Source of the DNA: Paenibacillus sp. V4I7
GTDB taxonomy: Bacteria; Bacillota; Bacilli; Paenibacillales; NBRC-103111
DNA length: 64,000 nt
Assembly (NCBI RefSeq): GCF_030817275.1
Contig: NZ_JAUSZD010000002.1
Location: forward strand, 6,882,001 to 6,946,000
Direction of reading: 5' to 3'
How positions within the stretch are numbered: position 1 is the stretch's first letter; each line of letters starts with the position of its first letter. The notes beneath the pieces are model-generated. The model was not told the origin of the DNA. It saw nothing but the letters and a program-made list of their open reading frames with translations, and did not search any database. Of this stretch, positions 35,214-42,956 are shown piece after piece. The position numbers and the translations under genes were made by a program.

Positions 35214-35338
35214 GAACCCCTCTCTCTGCACTCTTTGATGTGGTTTTATCTGGACAAGGGTTCTTAAAAGCGAGCCGCGGCTGTACAATCCACAATTCGT
35301 CGCAGCTTGATGCTGAGATTGTTTGGGGAGGTAGCCTA
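35214..35338 (+). repeat. Cassette repeat R6 (125 bp)
   Basis: Diverged copy. It keeps GAACCCCT, GGACAAGGGTTC, CCACAATTCGTCGCAG and TTTGGGGAGGTAG. One-base indels break the plus frame. Its last bases contain the stop of the gene at 35336. Confidence 0.78.
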
Positions 35339-37150
35339 ATCCTCGGAAGGATCTTCTATTGCCACGCCTACTTCTGCCAAAGACGTCACAAGTTGAAGTA
35401 ATTCTTCCTCATCGCCCCAAACAATGCATCCATCAGGGAACTCTCTATTTGAATCTAATAAGCACTGAAGCAATTTTTCAACTCTTGCAAAAGCTTCATT
35501 GTTATTCATTAGATATGTCAATGCATTGTATGGTTTTCCTGATTTTATGGTTTGCCCAAAATAAGCGGCTTCAAAATTAGGAAGGGATGATAAATGTCGA
35601 ATCTTCTGGGGATGGGTTGCTTGCTTGACTACTTTAAGTATATTTGCATTGTGGGGCCAAGCTGGATTCTTTTTCCCACTATTCTCAACCCTAGGCGAAT
35701 CCGTATCATGCAAAACTGAATACCCACTTCCAAAATGATTCAGTATTTTACACAAAGAAATAATTGTCGCCTTTCCTCTTGCCCTTACGATATGTATATT
35801 TTTATATCTATCAGATGCTTTGGACATTATGTATTTAAAGGCAGTATACTCGGTGTCACCCTCAACAATTATAGTTTGTCCACCAAAAAAGAACTCAGCA
35901 ACATGTGGATCGAATAAGTTCAATAATTTCAGCCTTTCACGATCATCATCATCCAGTTGAACTTTCTCCGGACGGAAAACGGTTGTTCCAAAAATATCAC
36001 CCTGTTCAGATCTTTCGACCCTCACAATTGTTGTATTGTTTCTTGACAAATCAATAAATGCAGGCGAATGAGTGGTTACCATCACTTGCCAACTTCCTTG
36101 TCTAGGTAAATCATACAAAACCCTGCAAGCTTCCCGAACAGCATTTGGATGTAAACAAAGCTCGGGCTCGTCCAATAATAAAACATGTGGTCGGTCATTT
36201 CCTGCCTTTTTACTCGCGTTATTTTGAACTAACAGCCTTAAAGCAGACCATAGCAGAGTCCTTCGAGCCCCGCTTCCTTGTTTATCGATAGCGCTCTGAT
36301 ATCCCTGTCCTGGTCCCATCAACAATTTTGCTGAATTTTTAAACAGCGACACATCATTCTCAATATCATCTTCAGCTCTGGGATCGAACTTAATCACATA
36401 CCCAGGAAAAATGCCTGATATTATGGAAGATAGCTCGGTCTCAATTGAATCTATTTCTTCCTTAGAATCGTTAAAAATCTTTTTTCGTAAATCAGCTATT
36501 TGCTGTAGTAACTTTGAATAATCAGATATCTCTTCCCCATCTTTGAGTGCAGAGGATTGGACTCCTTTAATTCGGTCTTTAATTATTGTATTAAGTAATT
36601 CAAGAACCTGCTTTTCCTGTTCATGCGGTTGAGCAAAAGCTTCAATTAAATGGGGTTGTGGACGCTTTGCTTGAGCAACTCCCGGAGCTCCCCATGGTAC
36701 TTGATCATCCCAATCTTGTTTATCAGTGTCAAATCCTTGTCTCTTGGGGTCAGCATTTGCTGCATGCCAAGTCCACCGTTCCATGACAATAGCTTTGCCT
36801 TCTTCCACTTGTACCCATCGTCTTGCTGGAGTTGTGTCACCATCAACAATTGTATGTAATTCGATCTGAGGTAGTTCTAGTGTATTAATTTTCCCATTCG
36901 GAAAATCACTTTCAGCTAACTTACACTTATTCGATCCATGATTCATTACAATTTCATATGCTTTGAGAATAGAACTTTTCCCTGCATTATTTGGACCAAC
37001 CAAAACCACTATGTCATCCAAATCGATAGTCACTGGATTATTTCCAATACACCTGAAATTCCTAATAATCATTCTTCTTAATTTGGGCTGACTTGATTCA
37101 AACCATTTGGACAAATCCTCTCCTACTTCTGATGCTGGCTTTCTTGCCAC
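35336..37150 (-). CDS. OLD-like ATPase with TOPRIM nuclease domain, cassette 6
   Basis: 604 residues from GTG 37150, eight bases after AAGGGG. N-terminal ABC-type ATPase: Walker A VGPNNAGKSSIL, signature-like QGSGARRTLLWSAL, Walker B VLLLDEPELCLHP and H-loop TTHSPAFI. A C-terminal TOPRIM domain follows: IIVEGDTEYTAFKYI and VLHDTDSPR. OLD proteins are ATP-driven nucleases that block phages or act with GajB-like partners; no UvrD-like partner is adjacent. Its stop is embedded in repeat R6. Confidence 0.82.
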   Translation of the reverse strand: MARKPASEVGEDLSKWFESSQPKLRRMIIRNFRCIGNNPVTIDLDDIVVLVGPNNAGKSSILKAYEIVMNHGSNKCKLAESDFPNGKINTLELPQIELHTIVDGDTTPARRWVQVEEGKAIVMERWTWHAANADPKRQGFDTDKQDWDDQVPWGAPGVAQAKRPQPHLIEAFAQPHEQEKQVLELLNTIIKDRIKGVQSSALKDGEEISDYSKLLQQIADLRKKIFNDSKEEIDSIETELSSIISGIFPGYVIKFDPRAEDDIENDVSLFKNSAKLLMGPGQGYQSAIDKQGSGARRTLLWSALRLLVQNNASKKAGNDRPHVLLLDEPELCLHPNAVREACRVLYDLPRQGSWQVMVTTHSPAFIDLSRNNTTIVRVERSEQGDIFGTTVFRPEKVQLDDDDRERLKLLNLFDPHVAEFFFGGQTIIVEGDTEYTAFKYIMSKASDRYKNIHIVRARGKATIISLCKILNHFGSGYSVLHDTDSPRVENSGKKNPAWPHNANILKVVKQATHPQKIRHLSSLPNFEAAYFGQTIKSGKPYNALTYLMNNNEAFARVEKLLQCLLDSNREFPDGCIVWGDEEELLQLVTSLAEVGVAIEDPSED

Positions 37151-37254
37151 TAAAATCGCCCCTTTTTCCAAATATTTGAAGATATTTCGATCATATCATA
37201 AGTAATTAATAGGAACAAGAGTTCTCAATTAATGGAAGTGATTCTAGTACTCAA

Positions 37255-37317
37255 AGTGCCGACTAAAAAAAGCGACGGTAGGGTAGAGAGCGTCTCGATA
37301 ACGCCACTGATGGCACT
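37255..37317 (-). terminator. Hairpin H4 at the right edge of the array
   Basis: AGTGCC pairs with GGCACT; the inner AGCGTctcgataACGC is the reverse complement of the H2 core. The minus strand has a TTTTTTT run inside. No repeat copy follows it. Confidence 0.5.
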
Positions 37318-37386
37318 CACTTGTGGTATGGTAAGGCAAATTTTAGACTCGATAGTCTAATAATACGCTTGCCTTTAAGGCAGCAA

Positions 37387-37415
37387 TTTAAGTGCAATGA
37401 AAAATCTGATATAAT
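37387..37415 (+). promoter_or_regulatory. Promoter of the small gene at 37440
   Basis: TTTAAG, 17-nt spacer, TATAAT at 37410-37415. Confidence 0.6.
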
Positions 37416-37439
37416 AAAAAATACATTGGAGGGATTTTA

Positions 37440-37625
37440 ATGGAACCTTTTTTGAAAGCATTGAACCAAGCTATTAGTTCTTGGTCAGAACTATCAAGGG
37501 AATGGGAACTAATAGAACCAAACTACTCAGACAAGTTATCAGAAGGCTATCCTTTCAATAAGGACTTTAATGAAGTCATACACGATTTAATTGAATGGCG
37601 CGAAAAACTAAATAACAATTCATAA
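37440..37625 (+). CDS. Small hypothetical protein
   Basis: 61 residues, acidic, with several Trp (SSWSELSREWELIEP, then HDLIEWREKL). A strong GGAGGG and a promoter precede it, and an intrinsic terminator follows at once (AAGTACTGTCA/TGACAGTACTT), so it is a complete single-gene unit. No similarity is recognised. Its size and compactness would suit an inhibitor or antitoxin; that is speculation. Confidence 0.6.
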   Translation: MEPFLKALNQAISSWSELSREWELIEPNYSDKLSEGYPFNKDFNEVIHDLIEWREKLNNNS

Positions 37626-37630
37626 GACAA

Positions 37631-37668
37631 AAAAAGTACTGTCACAAGAATGACAGTACTTTTCTTTT
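37631..37668 (+). terminator. Terminator of the small gene
   Basis: AAGTACTGTCA-caagaa-TGACAGTACTT followed by TTCTTTT. Confidence 0.8.
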
Positions 37669-37712
37669 GGTCAAAATTGACCTCCAAAAGTTATAAAAAC
37701 TCCATTGGCTAC

Positions 37713-38666
37713 CTAATTATTAACTAATTCCTCTATTTTATTAAAAATAGAGTGTTTTGCGAATTTCTTGAAAAACGCTCTTCTAGCAATCTTAAAGATT
37801 CGATGTCTATCAATAACACATGTATTAATAACTGAAACATTTTCAAACTCACCATTGGCACGTCGACAGTAAAAAGGAACAAATGTATATTGCAAATATG
37901 GCGCTATATTATTTAACCTCGCAAGCCACGTATCAGGCTTTATGGAACTTTGTTTTTCCTCCCACTCCTCATTACTGCAAGCACACTGACCAAATGAAAA
38001 TGGTATAAATGGCATATTGTCAAAAGAAGTAAAAGAAACTAAATCGAGTCCCCCATCACCGGCTGGCACATCATACTTCGAATCCATATCGAAGGGCTTA
38101 GATGTAATAGCAGATAAATTATTAGCTAAAGTACTTATTCTTTGCCTCAAATTACCTTCGTAGTAGTTGTTTGTATCGCTTCTTGAGGTTCCAAATACAT
38201 GGGTATTTGCGTAGGGAGAAGAAATTGCACGTAAAATATAACAACTTATATCTTCAAAAGCATGCGTCAAATAATAGCCTGTTGATTTATCAAAAAAAGA
38301 AAGGTTTGATGCGCATAGAAGAAAGAAATAAAATGTATGATGCCTTAATTGATTGCTTTTAAGAGCTATAGACTTATCACTAGTTATTTCAAATGGATAA
38401 TATTTCCCGAGGGTTCTTGCTCGAAATTCAATCAATGAAAAATATCCTTCTATATCTGAATAAATTTTATCATATTTTGATGAGTGTTCCCAGCTGCCGC
38501 GATCCATTTCTTCTGGATTTTCATCGGCATAATGATCCAGCATATCATCAATAGACATGAATTTATCATCGCTTTTCATACAAGACAGCTCTATGAAATC
38601 CGCCCACTTATTAGCTTCATTTCTCGACCATTTAGGCAGTTGTTTGATTTTATCTGAAAGGGCCAT
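37713..38666 (-). CDS. Putative PD-(D/E)XK-like nuclease, partner of the ParB-like protein
   Basis: 317 residues. The central PAGDGGLDLVSF followed by FIPFSFGQCACS resembles the DGGxDxV...GQC pattern of predicted restriction-endonuclease-like proteins in defence loci, with the Asp pair and Gln as metal-site candidates. The N-terminal half is helical. The ATG lies two bases after the ParB-like stop, so the two are one unit. The family assignment is an eye match only. Confidence 0.5.
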   Translation of the reverse strand: MALSDKIKQLPKWSRNEANKWADFIELSCMKSDDKFMSIDDMLDHYADENPEEMDRGSWEHSSKYDKIYSDIEGYFSLIEFRARTLGKYYPFEITSDKSIALKSNQLRHHTFYFFLLCASNLSFFDKSTGYYLTHAFEDISCYILRAISSPYANTHVFGTSRSDTNNYYEGNLRQRISTLANNLSAITSKPFDMDSKYDVPAGDGGLDLVSFTSFDNMPFIPFSFGQCACSNEEWEEKQSSIKPDTWLARLNNIAPYLQYTFVPFYCRRANGEFENVSVINTCVIDRHRIFKIARRAFFKKFAKHSIFNKIEELVNN

Positions 38667-38668
38667 TG

Positions 38669-39823
38669 CTATTCACCTTGCTTTTCGATGAGTCTCAAAA
38701 GTTTTTGTAACTGGTCTGGAGTTAAATCCTCCAACCCAGCCAACTTGCCACCCCCATTAGATGAAAAATTTTCACTAATAGCACCTTTTATAGATTTGCA
38801 TAGCTTTTCAATATCTTCAATTACAGCAATAGTATTTTCAGGATACATACTTAATTGCTCGATCATATTTTTCGAACTTTGCATACTTGTTCTGGCTTTT
38901 TCTATTAAAGAATGAAAGGTTTCATTAGGAGCAGAAGTATAAAGCAAGGCCTCAGAAATAGTACTCCCTTGCTCTAGCTTCTTTAATGCAGGTCGAGATT
39001 CAAGTATTTTATTTAACTCAGATATATTACGAGAATCTTCAACTTTTCTTTTTACTGGGTCAAATAACCATATAAATAATTGAGCAAAATGTTCTTTATT
39101 GAGGTTGGTTAATGAAGAATCTCCTGCTGAAGAAAGACCAAGATAAGCAATTGTATCACTATAAGATAATGCAGTTGTTAGCCATGAAAAGTTAAAATCT
39201 TTTTCTTCAATATCCACATCATAATATGCATCATTATTCGCCATTTCATAAAGTTTTAAAGCAGTATGTAGTTTAGCAACATAGTCTGTGCGACTTCCAA
39301 TCATTTTTGCTAACACTGAATAAATTTGTTCCTGCCCAACCTCATTAATATGTAATACATAAAGTTGATCAAGGTATCTCGCTTTTTCTAAAGAACCCCA
39401 ATCCTTAACTCCAGTTATGTGACGATATCCCAAATAATCTAGAATCTCTTCCCTATTATTGTAAAGTATGACAGGTATAACAGTTGGGATACTCTTAGCC
39501 AAATCTTTTGCTTCAGCAATTGACTTCTTACGCAGTGTTGTCAATTCTGGATTTGATAATAATTTTAATGCTGCTAACCTACGATTTCCTTCTACAACAA
39601 TAAAATTTTCTGGGTATCCAATTTTAGGAACCACCAATAAAGGCTCTGCTTCCGAATACCCTATTTCTCCAATTGATTGCATTAATTCTACAATATTTCC
39701 GTATCGGTTCAAATAATCAATTACTTTTAATTCATCCTCAGATCCAATTAACGTTTTGGGTAAACGCGGGTTTTGAGGATCGAAATGCAGTTTATCCAAA
39801 CTAACGAATACTAATTTCGCCAT
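38669..39823 (-). CDS. ParB/Srx-like (ParB N-terminal fold) protein
   Basis: 384 residues from the ATG at 39823, after AGGAGGAATCTCC. The N-terminal ParB/sulfiredoxin fold is evident (LDKLHFDPQNPRLPKTLIGS, then VVEGNRRLAALKLL), followed by a helical DNA-binding-like region and a Gly/Asn-rich stretch before the C-terminal helix. It is translated just before the nuclease-like protein. ParB-fold proteins in defence islands may bind CTP or ATP, or act as nucleases. Classical partition is unlikely because no parA is adjacent. Confidence 0.65.
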   Translation of the reverse strand: MAKLVFVSLDKLHFDPQNPRLPKTLIGSEDELKVIDYLNRYGNIVELMQSIGEIGYSEAEPLLVVPKIGYPENFIVVEGNRRLAALKLLSNPELTTLRKKSIAEAKDLAKSIPTVIPVILYNNREEILDYLGYRHITGVKDWGSLEKARYLDQLYVLHINEVGQEQIYSVLAKMIGSRTDYVAKLHTALKLYEMANNDAYYDVDIEEKDFNFSWLTTALSYSDTIAYLGLSSAGDSSLTNLNKEHFAQLFIWLFDPVKRKVEDSRNISELNKILESRPALKKLEQGSTISEALLYTSAPNETFHSLIEKARTSMQSSKNMIEQLSMYPENTIAVIEDIEKLCKSIKGAISENFSSNGGGKLAGLEDLTPDQLQKLLRLIEKQGE

Positions 39824-40195
39824 GGAGATTCCTCCTAATTCAGGTGTAATAAACAACCTCAAAAAATTTGTTATTTATCAAATCCAGCTAATAATATCAA
39901 TTAAAAAACCACAATTAAGTAAAAGCTTTAAATAATCTTAAATTAAGTAGTCATGAATTCTAGATTGACTATTACAATTATTCCCTTAAAAAGGTTTTAT
40001 AAAAGCGCATGTTTTCTCAATCGTACAAACTCACTTTTATTTTAACGCATATTCAAATATTTACAAATATCATTTTGCTGGCCAATTATACAAGCCTATG
40101 TTATACTTATCTTTGAAAATAAAATTTTCTCTCAAAGAAGGAAACTCTCATTAAGTAACGAATATAGAACTAATGTTCTATTTGGAGTTGATTGA
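39824..40195. other. AT-rich divergent promoter region
   Basis: No gene. TATACT at about 40102-40107 and GGAG before 40196 probably serve the methyltransferase; the other half should hold the promoter of the ParB-like gene. Nothing else is evident. Confidence 0.5.
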
Positions 40196-41107
40196 ATGTT
40201 AAAAGTAGCTTCATTTTTTAGTGGTATAGGTGGTTTTGATCTTGGCCTCGAAAGATCAGGAATGGAAGTTGTTTTCCAGTGTGAATGGAATGCTTTTTGT
40301 CAAAAAGTTCTTCGTAAACACTGGCCAAATGTTAAATTAATGGGTGATATAAATGAAGTTACAATCGACGATGTCCCAGCTGCAGAAGTTTGGTGCGGAG
40401 GATTCCCCTGCCAAGATGTATCTCTTGCCAACCAAGGAAAAAGGAAAGGCCTTGAAGGAGAACGAAGTGGACACTTCTATAAGTATGCAGAACTCATTGA
40501 ACAAGGAAGACCTCAGTGGGTTCTTGTCGAGAATGTTCCCGGACTCCTTAACAGTAACAACGGAGATGATTTCAGAGTCGTTATCAGTACATTGGAAAAA
40601 CTCGGGTATGGTGTGGCATGGCGAGTATTGGATGCAAAATACTTTGGAACACCCCAAAGACGTCGAAGAGTCTATATTGTCGCAAGTTATCGAAGCAACC
40701 GTGCCTCTGAAGTACTTTTTGAACAAGGCACAATTGCAATCGCTTCTAGACAGGGCCTCGGACAGAGGGAAACCACTAGATCCAGACCTGGAGCGAGCAT
40801 TCAAACTTCAAATCTCTACTCTATCCAACATGCCGGAATTGGAAGAAAAGCTTCAGCAGGACCCCAAGCTAAAGGCTACCGAAATGATGGAGAAACCTAT
40901 ACGCTTGACTCAAGAGGCAGCTCGGACGCTGTTTGTCAGACGGATGATGCCTTCGGAGTACGAGAAGCTGCAGGGTTTTCCGGAGGGATGGACGGAAGTA
41001 GATTCCGAACTTTAGGGAATGCTGTTGCCGTACCAGTAATTAATTGGATTGGCAAGCGAATAATTGAAGTAGAACAAAGCTCATTACCAATGCAAAATGA
41101 AGATTGA
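40196..41107 (+). CDS. DNA (cytosine-5) methyltransferase
   Basis: 303 residues. Motif I FFSGIGGFDLGLE, IV GGFPCQDVS with the catalytic Cys, VI VENVPGLL, VIII TPQRRRRVYIV and X RTLGNAVAVPV are all in this frame. Motif IX (VRRMMPSEYEKLQGFPEGW) is instead read in the +1 frame at 40935-41000, inside a 220-codon overlapping open frame (40353-41015). The protein may therefore carry two compensating shifts, at about 40930 and 41000. With the NotI-like nuclease (convergent) and V.Nei/Vsr-type gene it forms a type II restriction-modification set. A good terminator follows. Confidence 0.8.
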   Translation: MLKVASFFSGIGGFDLGLERSGMEVVFQCEWNAFCQKVLRKHWPNVKLMGDINEVTIDDVPAAEVWCGGFPCQDVSLANQGKRKGLEGERSGHFYKYAELIEQGRPQWVLVENVPGLLNSNNGDDFRVVISTLEKLGYGVAWRVLDAKYFGTPQRRRRVYIVASYRSNRASEVLFEQGTIAIASRQGLGQRETTRSRPGASIQTSNLYSIQHAGIGRKASAGPQAKGYRNDGETYTLDSRGSSDAVCQTDDAFGVREAAGFSGGMDGSRFRTLGNAVAVPVINWIGKRIIEVEQSSLPMQNED

Positions 41108-41135
41108 AGCCAGGCCAACAAGGCCTGGCTTTTTT
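41108..41135. terminator. Terminator between methyltransferase and nuclease
   Basis: AGCCAGGCC-aacaa-GGCCTGGCT followed by TTTTT. Confidence 0.85.
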
Positions 41136-41136
41136 A

Positions 41137-42027
41137 TTAATTTACAACTTCTACCGAGCCATCAAGTGACAAGAAATTCCCAGTAAACGCCCCAGGAGTC
41201 GGGTAGCCCTGGTTAGTTAGAGCTTGGAGGAAATAGCTATAATTTGTAAACAAGATCCGGTCTTCATCTACCTTTAAAGGAACAGGACCTTCGTTCGGAA
41301 TATTTTGTTTATCTTCGCTAATACCAATAATAGCCAAACTCCATGTGTGATAGCGAAGTTCTTTGAACTGTCCCCAATCTAGCTTTGACCTTAAATAATC
41401 ATAAAGTGGTGCTCCAACCACAAATACGATCGCACCACCGCTCATCTGAGCGACATTCCCTTTAACAATAAACTGCTCTTGTTGTCGACGCCAAGCATTG
41501 GTCTCAATTGTTCCAGCTTTCGCCACATCCTCGCGTAAGATACGATTAGATCTATTCGGAGTGTTACGCCATTTAAGAACCTGTTTAGTAATAGCCCCAG
41601 TTCCCGATGTCTCTCCACCACCTTGCATTTCCATAACAAGCTTTTTTGTATCACCTTTTCGGACCATCACATAGTCAGCGTTATAGTTGGCTTTACTACT
41701 TGCTTTCAAAGGTTCCTCACGTTTCACAAGAATGTCACTAGACGCAACATGGTGAGGATCGTAAACTGCATCTGCAATTTTTGTAAGCATACCAATCTGG
41801 TGAGGATGTAGCTCTACTGATTTCAAAGTTGCACACAATCTGTTTTTGCAAGTAATCCACATCTCTCCAGTACGTTTGCGTACCGAACAAACTGGTTCAT
41901 ACCCTTGCTGAAGTTTCGAACAGTAGGAATTCATAAAAGGGCACATTGCTCCTGCTTCAGCAGGCTCAATTGTGTAGGAATCAATATCAGTTCTTTGACC
42001 AAGATACTCCGCAACGCTAACTCCCAC
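41137..42027 (-). CDS. NotI-like type II restriction endonuclease
   Basis: 296 residues from GTG 42027, nine bases after TAGGAG. The NotI family pattern is clear: a Cys cluster (CPFMNSYC, PVCSVR and CKNRLC) for the iron site and the catalytic core YNADYVMV...VMEMQGGGETSGTGAITKQ. NotI cuts the 8-bp site GCGGCCGC; specificity of this homologue is unknown. It is convergent with the m5C methyltransferase, as expected for its modification partner. Confidence 0.78.
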   Translation of the reverse strand: MGVSVAEYLGQRTDIDSYTIEPAEAGAMCPFMNSYCSKLQQGYEPVCSVRKRTGEMWITCKNRLCATLKSVELHPHQIGMLTKIADAVYDPHHVASSDILVKREEPLKASSKANYNADYVMVRKGDTKKLVMEMQGGGETSGTGAITKQVLKWRNTPNRSNRILREDVAKAGTIETNAWRRQQEQFIVKGNVAQMSGGAIVFVVGAPLYDYLRSKLDWGQFKELRYHTWSLAIIGISEDKQNIPNEGPVPLKVDEDRILFTNYSYFLQALTNQGYPTPGAFTGNFLSLDGSVEVVN

Positions 42028-42232
42028 TGAAACCAACTCCTAAAGGAAATTTTTAACTATTTATTTCATAATATCGGATACCAGCACTGTCTGTCAATAC
42101 TGTCTGTCTTTACTGTCAGTAAAAACATCCGAAACAAAAAACGCATTTCAACTTCTAAGTTTCATCTCCGTGTGGCATGATAAAAATGGTTTGTAGCCCT
42201 AAATAACTCTATTTTGAGGAGCATAGCATAAT

Positions 42233-42667
42233 ATGACCGATAGGGTTTCAAAAGAAACTAGAAGCAAAATGATGAAATCCGTAAAATCTGTCTCTTCCCT
42301 CGAAAAACGGATCAGCAAAGCACTTTGGAATTTGGGTTTTCGTTTTAGGACTAATAGTCCTGGTCTTTTTGGCAAGCCCGATATCTCCATTAAAAAGTAC
42401 AAAATTGTAATCTTCATTGATTCGTGTTTCTGGCATCATTGTGACATCCACGGGAGGATCCCAACCAGCAATGAAAATTACTGGATACAGAAAATCGAAA
42501 GAAACAAGAAAAGAGATATTCAAGTCAATAATTATTATCTAGAAAAAGGATGGCATGTCTTACGAGTATGGGAGCATGAAGCAAAACAAAATTTTGAAGT
42601 GGCAATAGATAAGATCGCTGATTACATACTCAGTTGGAAAGCAAAGGAGATAGATAGATCAACATGA
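42233..42667 (+). CDS. vsr: Very short patch repair endonuclease (Vsr)
   Basis: 144 residues. SKMMKSVKSVSSLEKRISKA, the FRTNSPGLFGKPDI motif with catalytic Asp, and the FIDSCFWHHCDIH zinc/active-site segment are typical Vsr. It nicks at T:G mismatches that arise by deamination of 5-methylcytosine, so it protects the genome from the mutagenic side effect of the nearby methyltransferase. Confidence 0.88.
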   Translation: MTDRVSKETRSKMMKSVKSVSSLEKRISKALWNLGFRFRTNSPGLFGKPDISIKKYKIVIFIDSCFWHHCDIHGRIPTSNENYWIQKIERNKKRDIQVNNYYLEKGWHVLRVWEHEAKQNFEVAIDKIADYILSWKAKEIDRST

Positions 42668-42796
42668 TAGTTACATTAATGCTCAGTAATAATACCGATG
42701 TAATACGTCCATAAAGGAGGGTTTGCATCAGTTTCCTTTTGTTGGCGATTCCCTGCAAATGTCCATGGGCTATTCTCATTTGGAAGGATGAATGCA

Positions 42797-42856
42797 ATGA
42801 AAGCAGCTTATCTCGTTTTGGACAAGATCAAAATCTATCTGCTTTCAATTCCATAA
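42797..42856 (+). pseudogene. Truncated duplicate of the 5' end of the gene at 43532
   Basis: TCTCATTTGGAAGG and MKAAYLVLDKIK repeat the upstream region and first 12 codons of the later gene (MKAAYLILDKLK), then diverge and stop after 19 codons. Confidence 0.6.
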
Positions 42857-42956
42857 TAAATCCATCAATTCTAAGGTCGTAATTATTAATTGCATTATTG
42901 ACGGATTAAAAGGAGGCCAATACTCTTTTGTCGAACAAAATAGTGAGGAGGCGATT

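Noticed and set aside
28891..35338. CRISPR array
   Set aside because: Units are about 120 bp, separated by whole genes, and vary; there are no short spacers and no cas genes.
28891..35338. Insertion sequences or MITEs as the source of the repeats
   Set aside because: No terminal inverted repeats at the outer ends, no target duplications seen and no transposase. A bcr-type dispersed repeat of Bacillus cannot be excluded, but one-per-gene spacing is unlike it.
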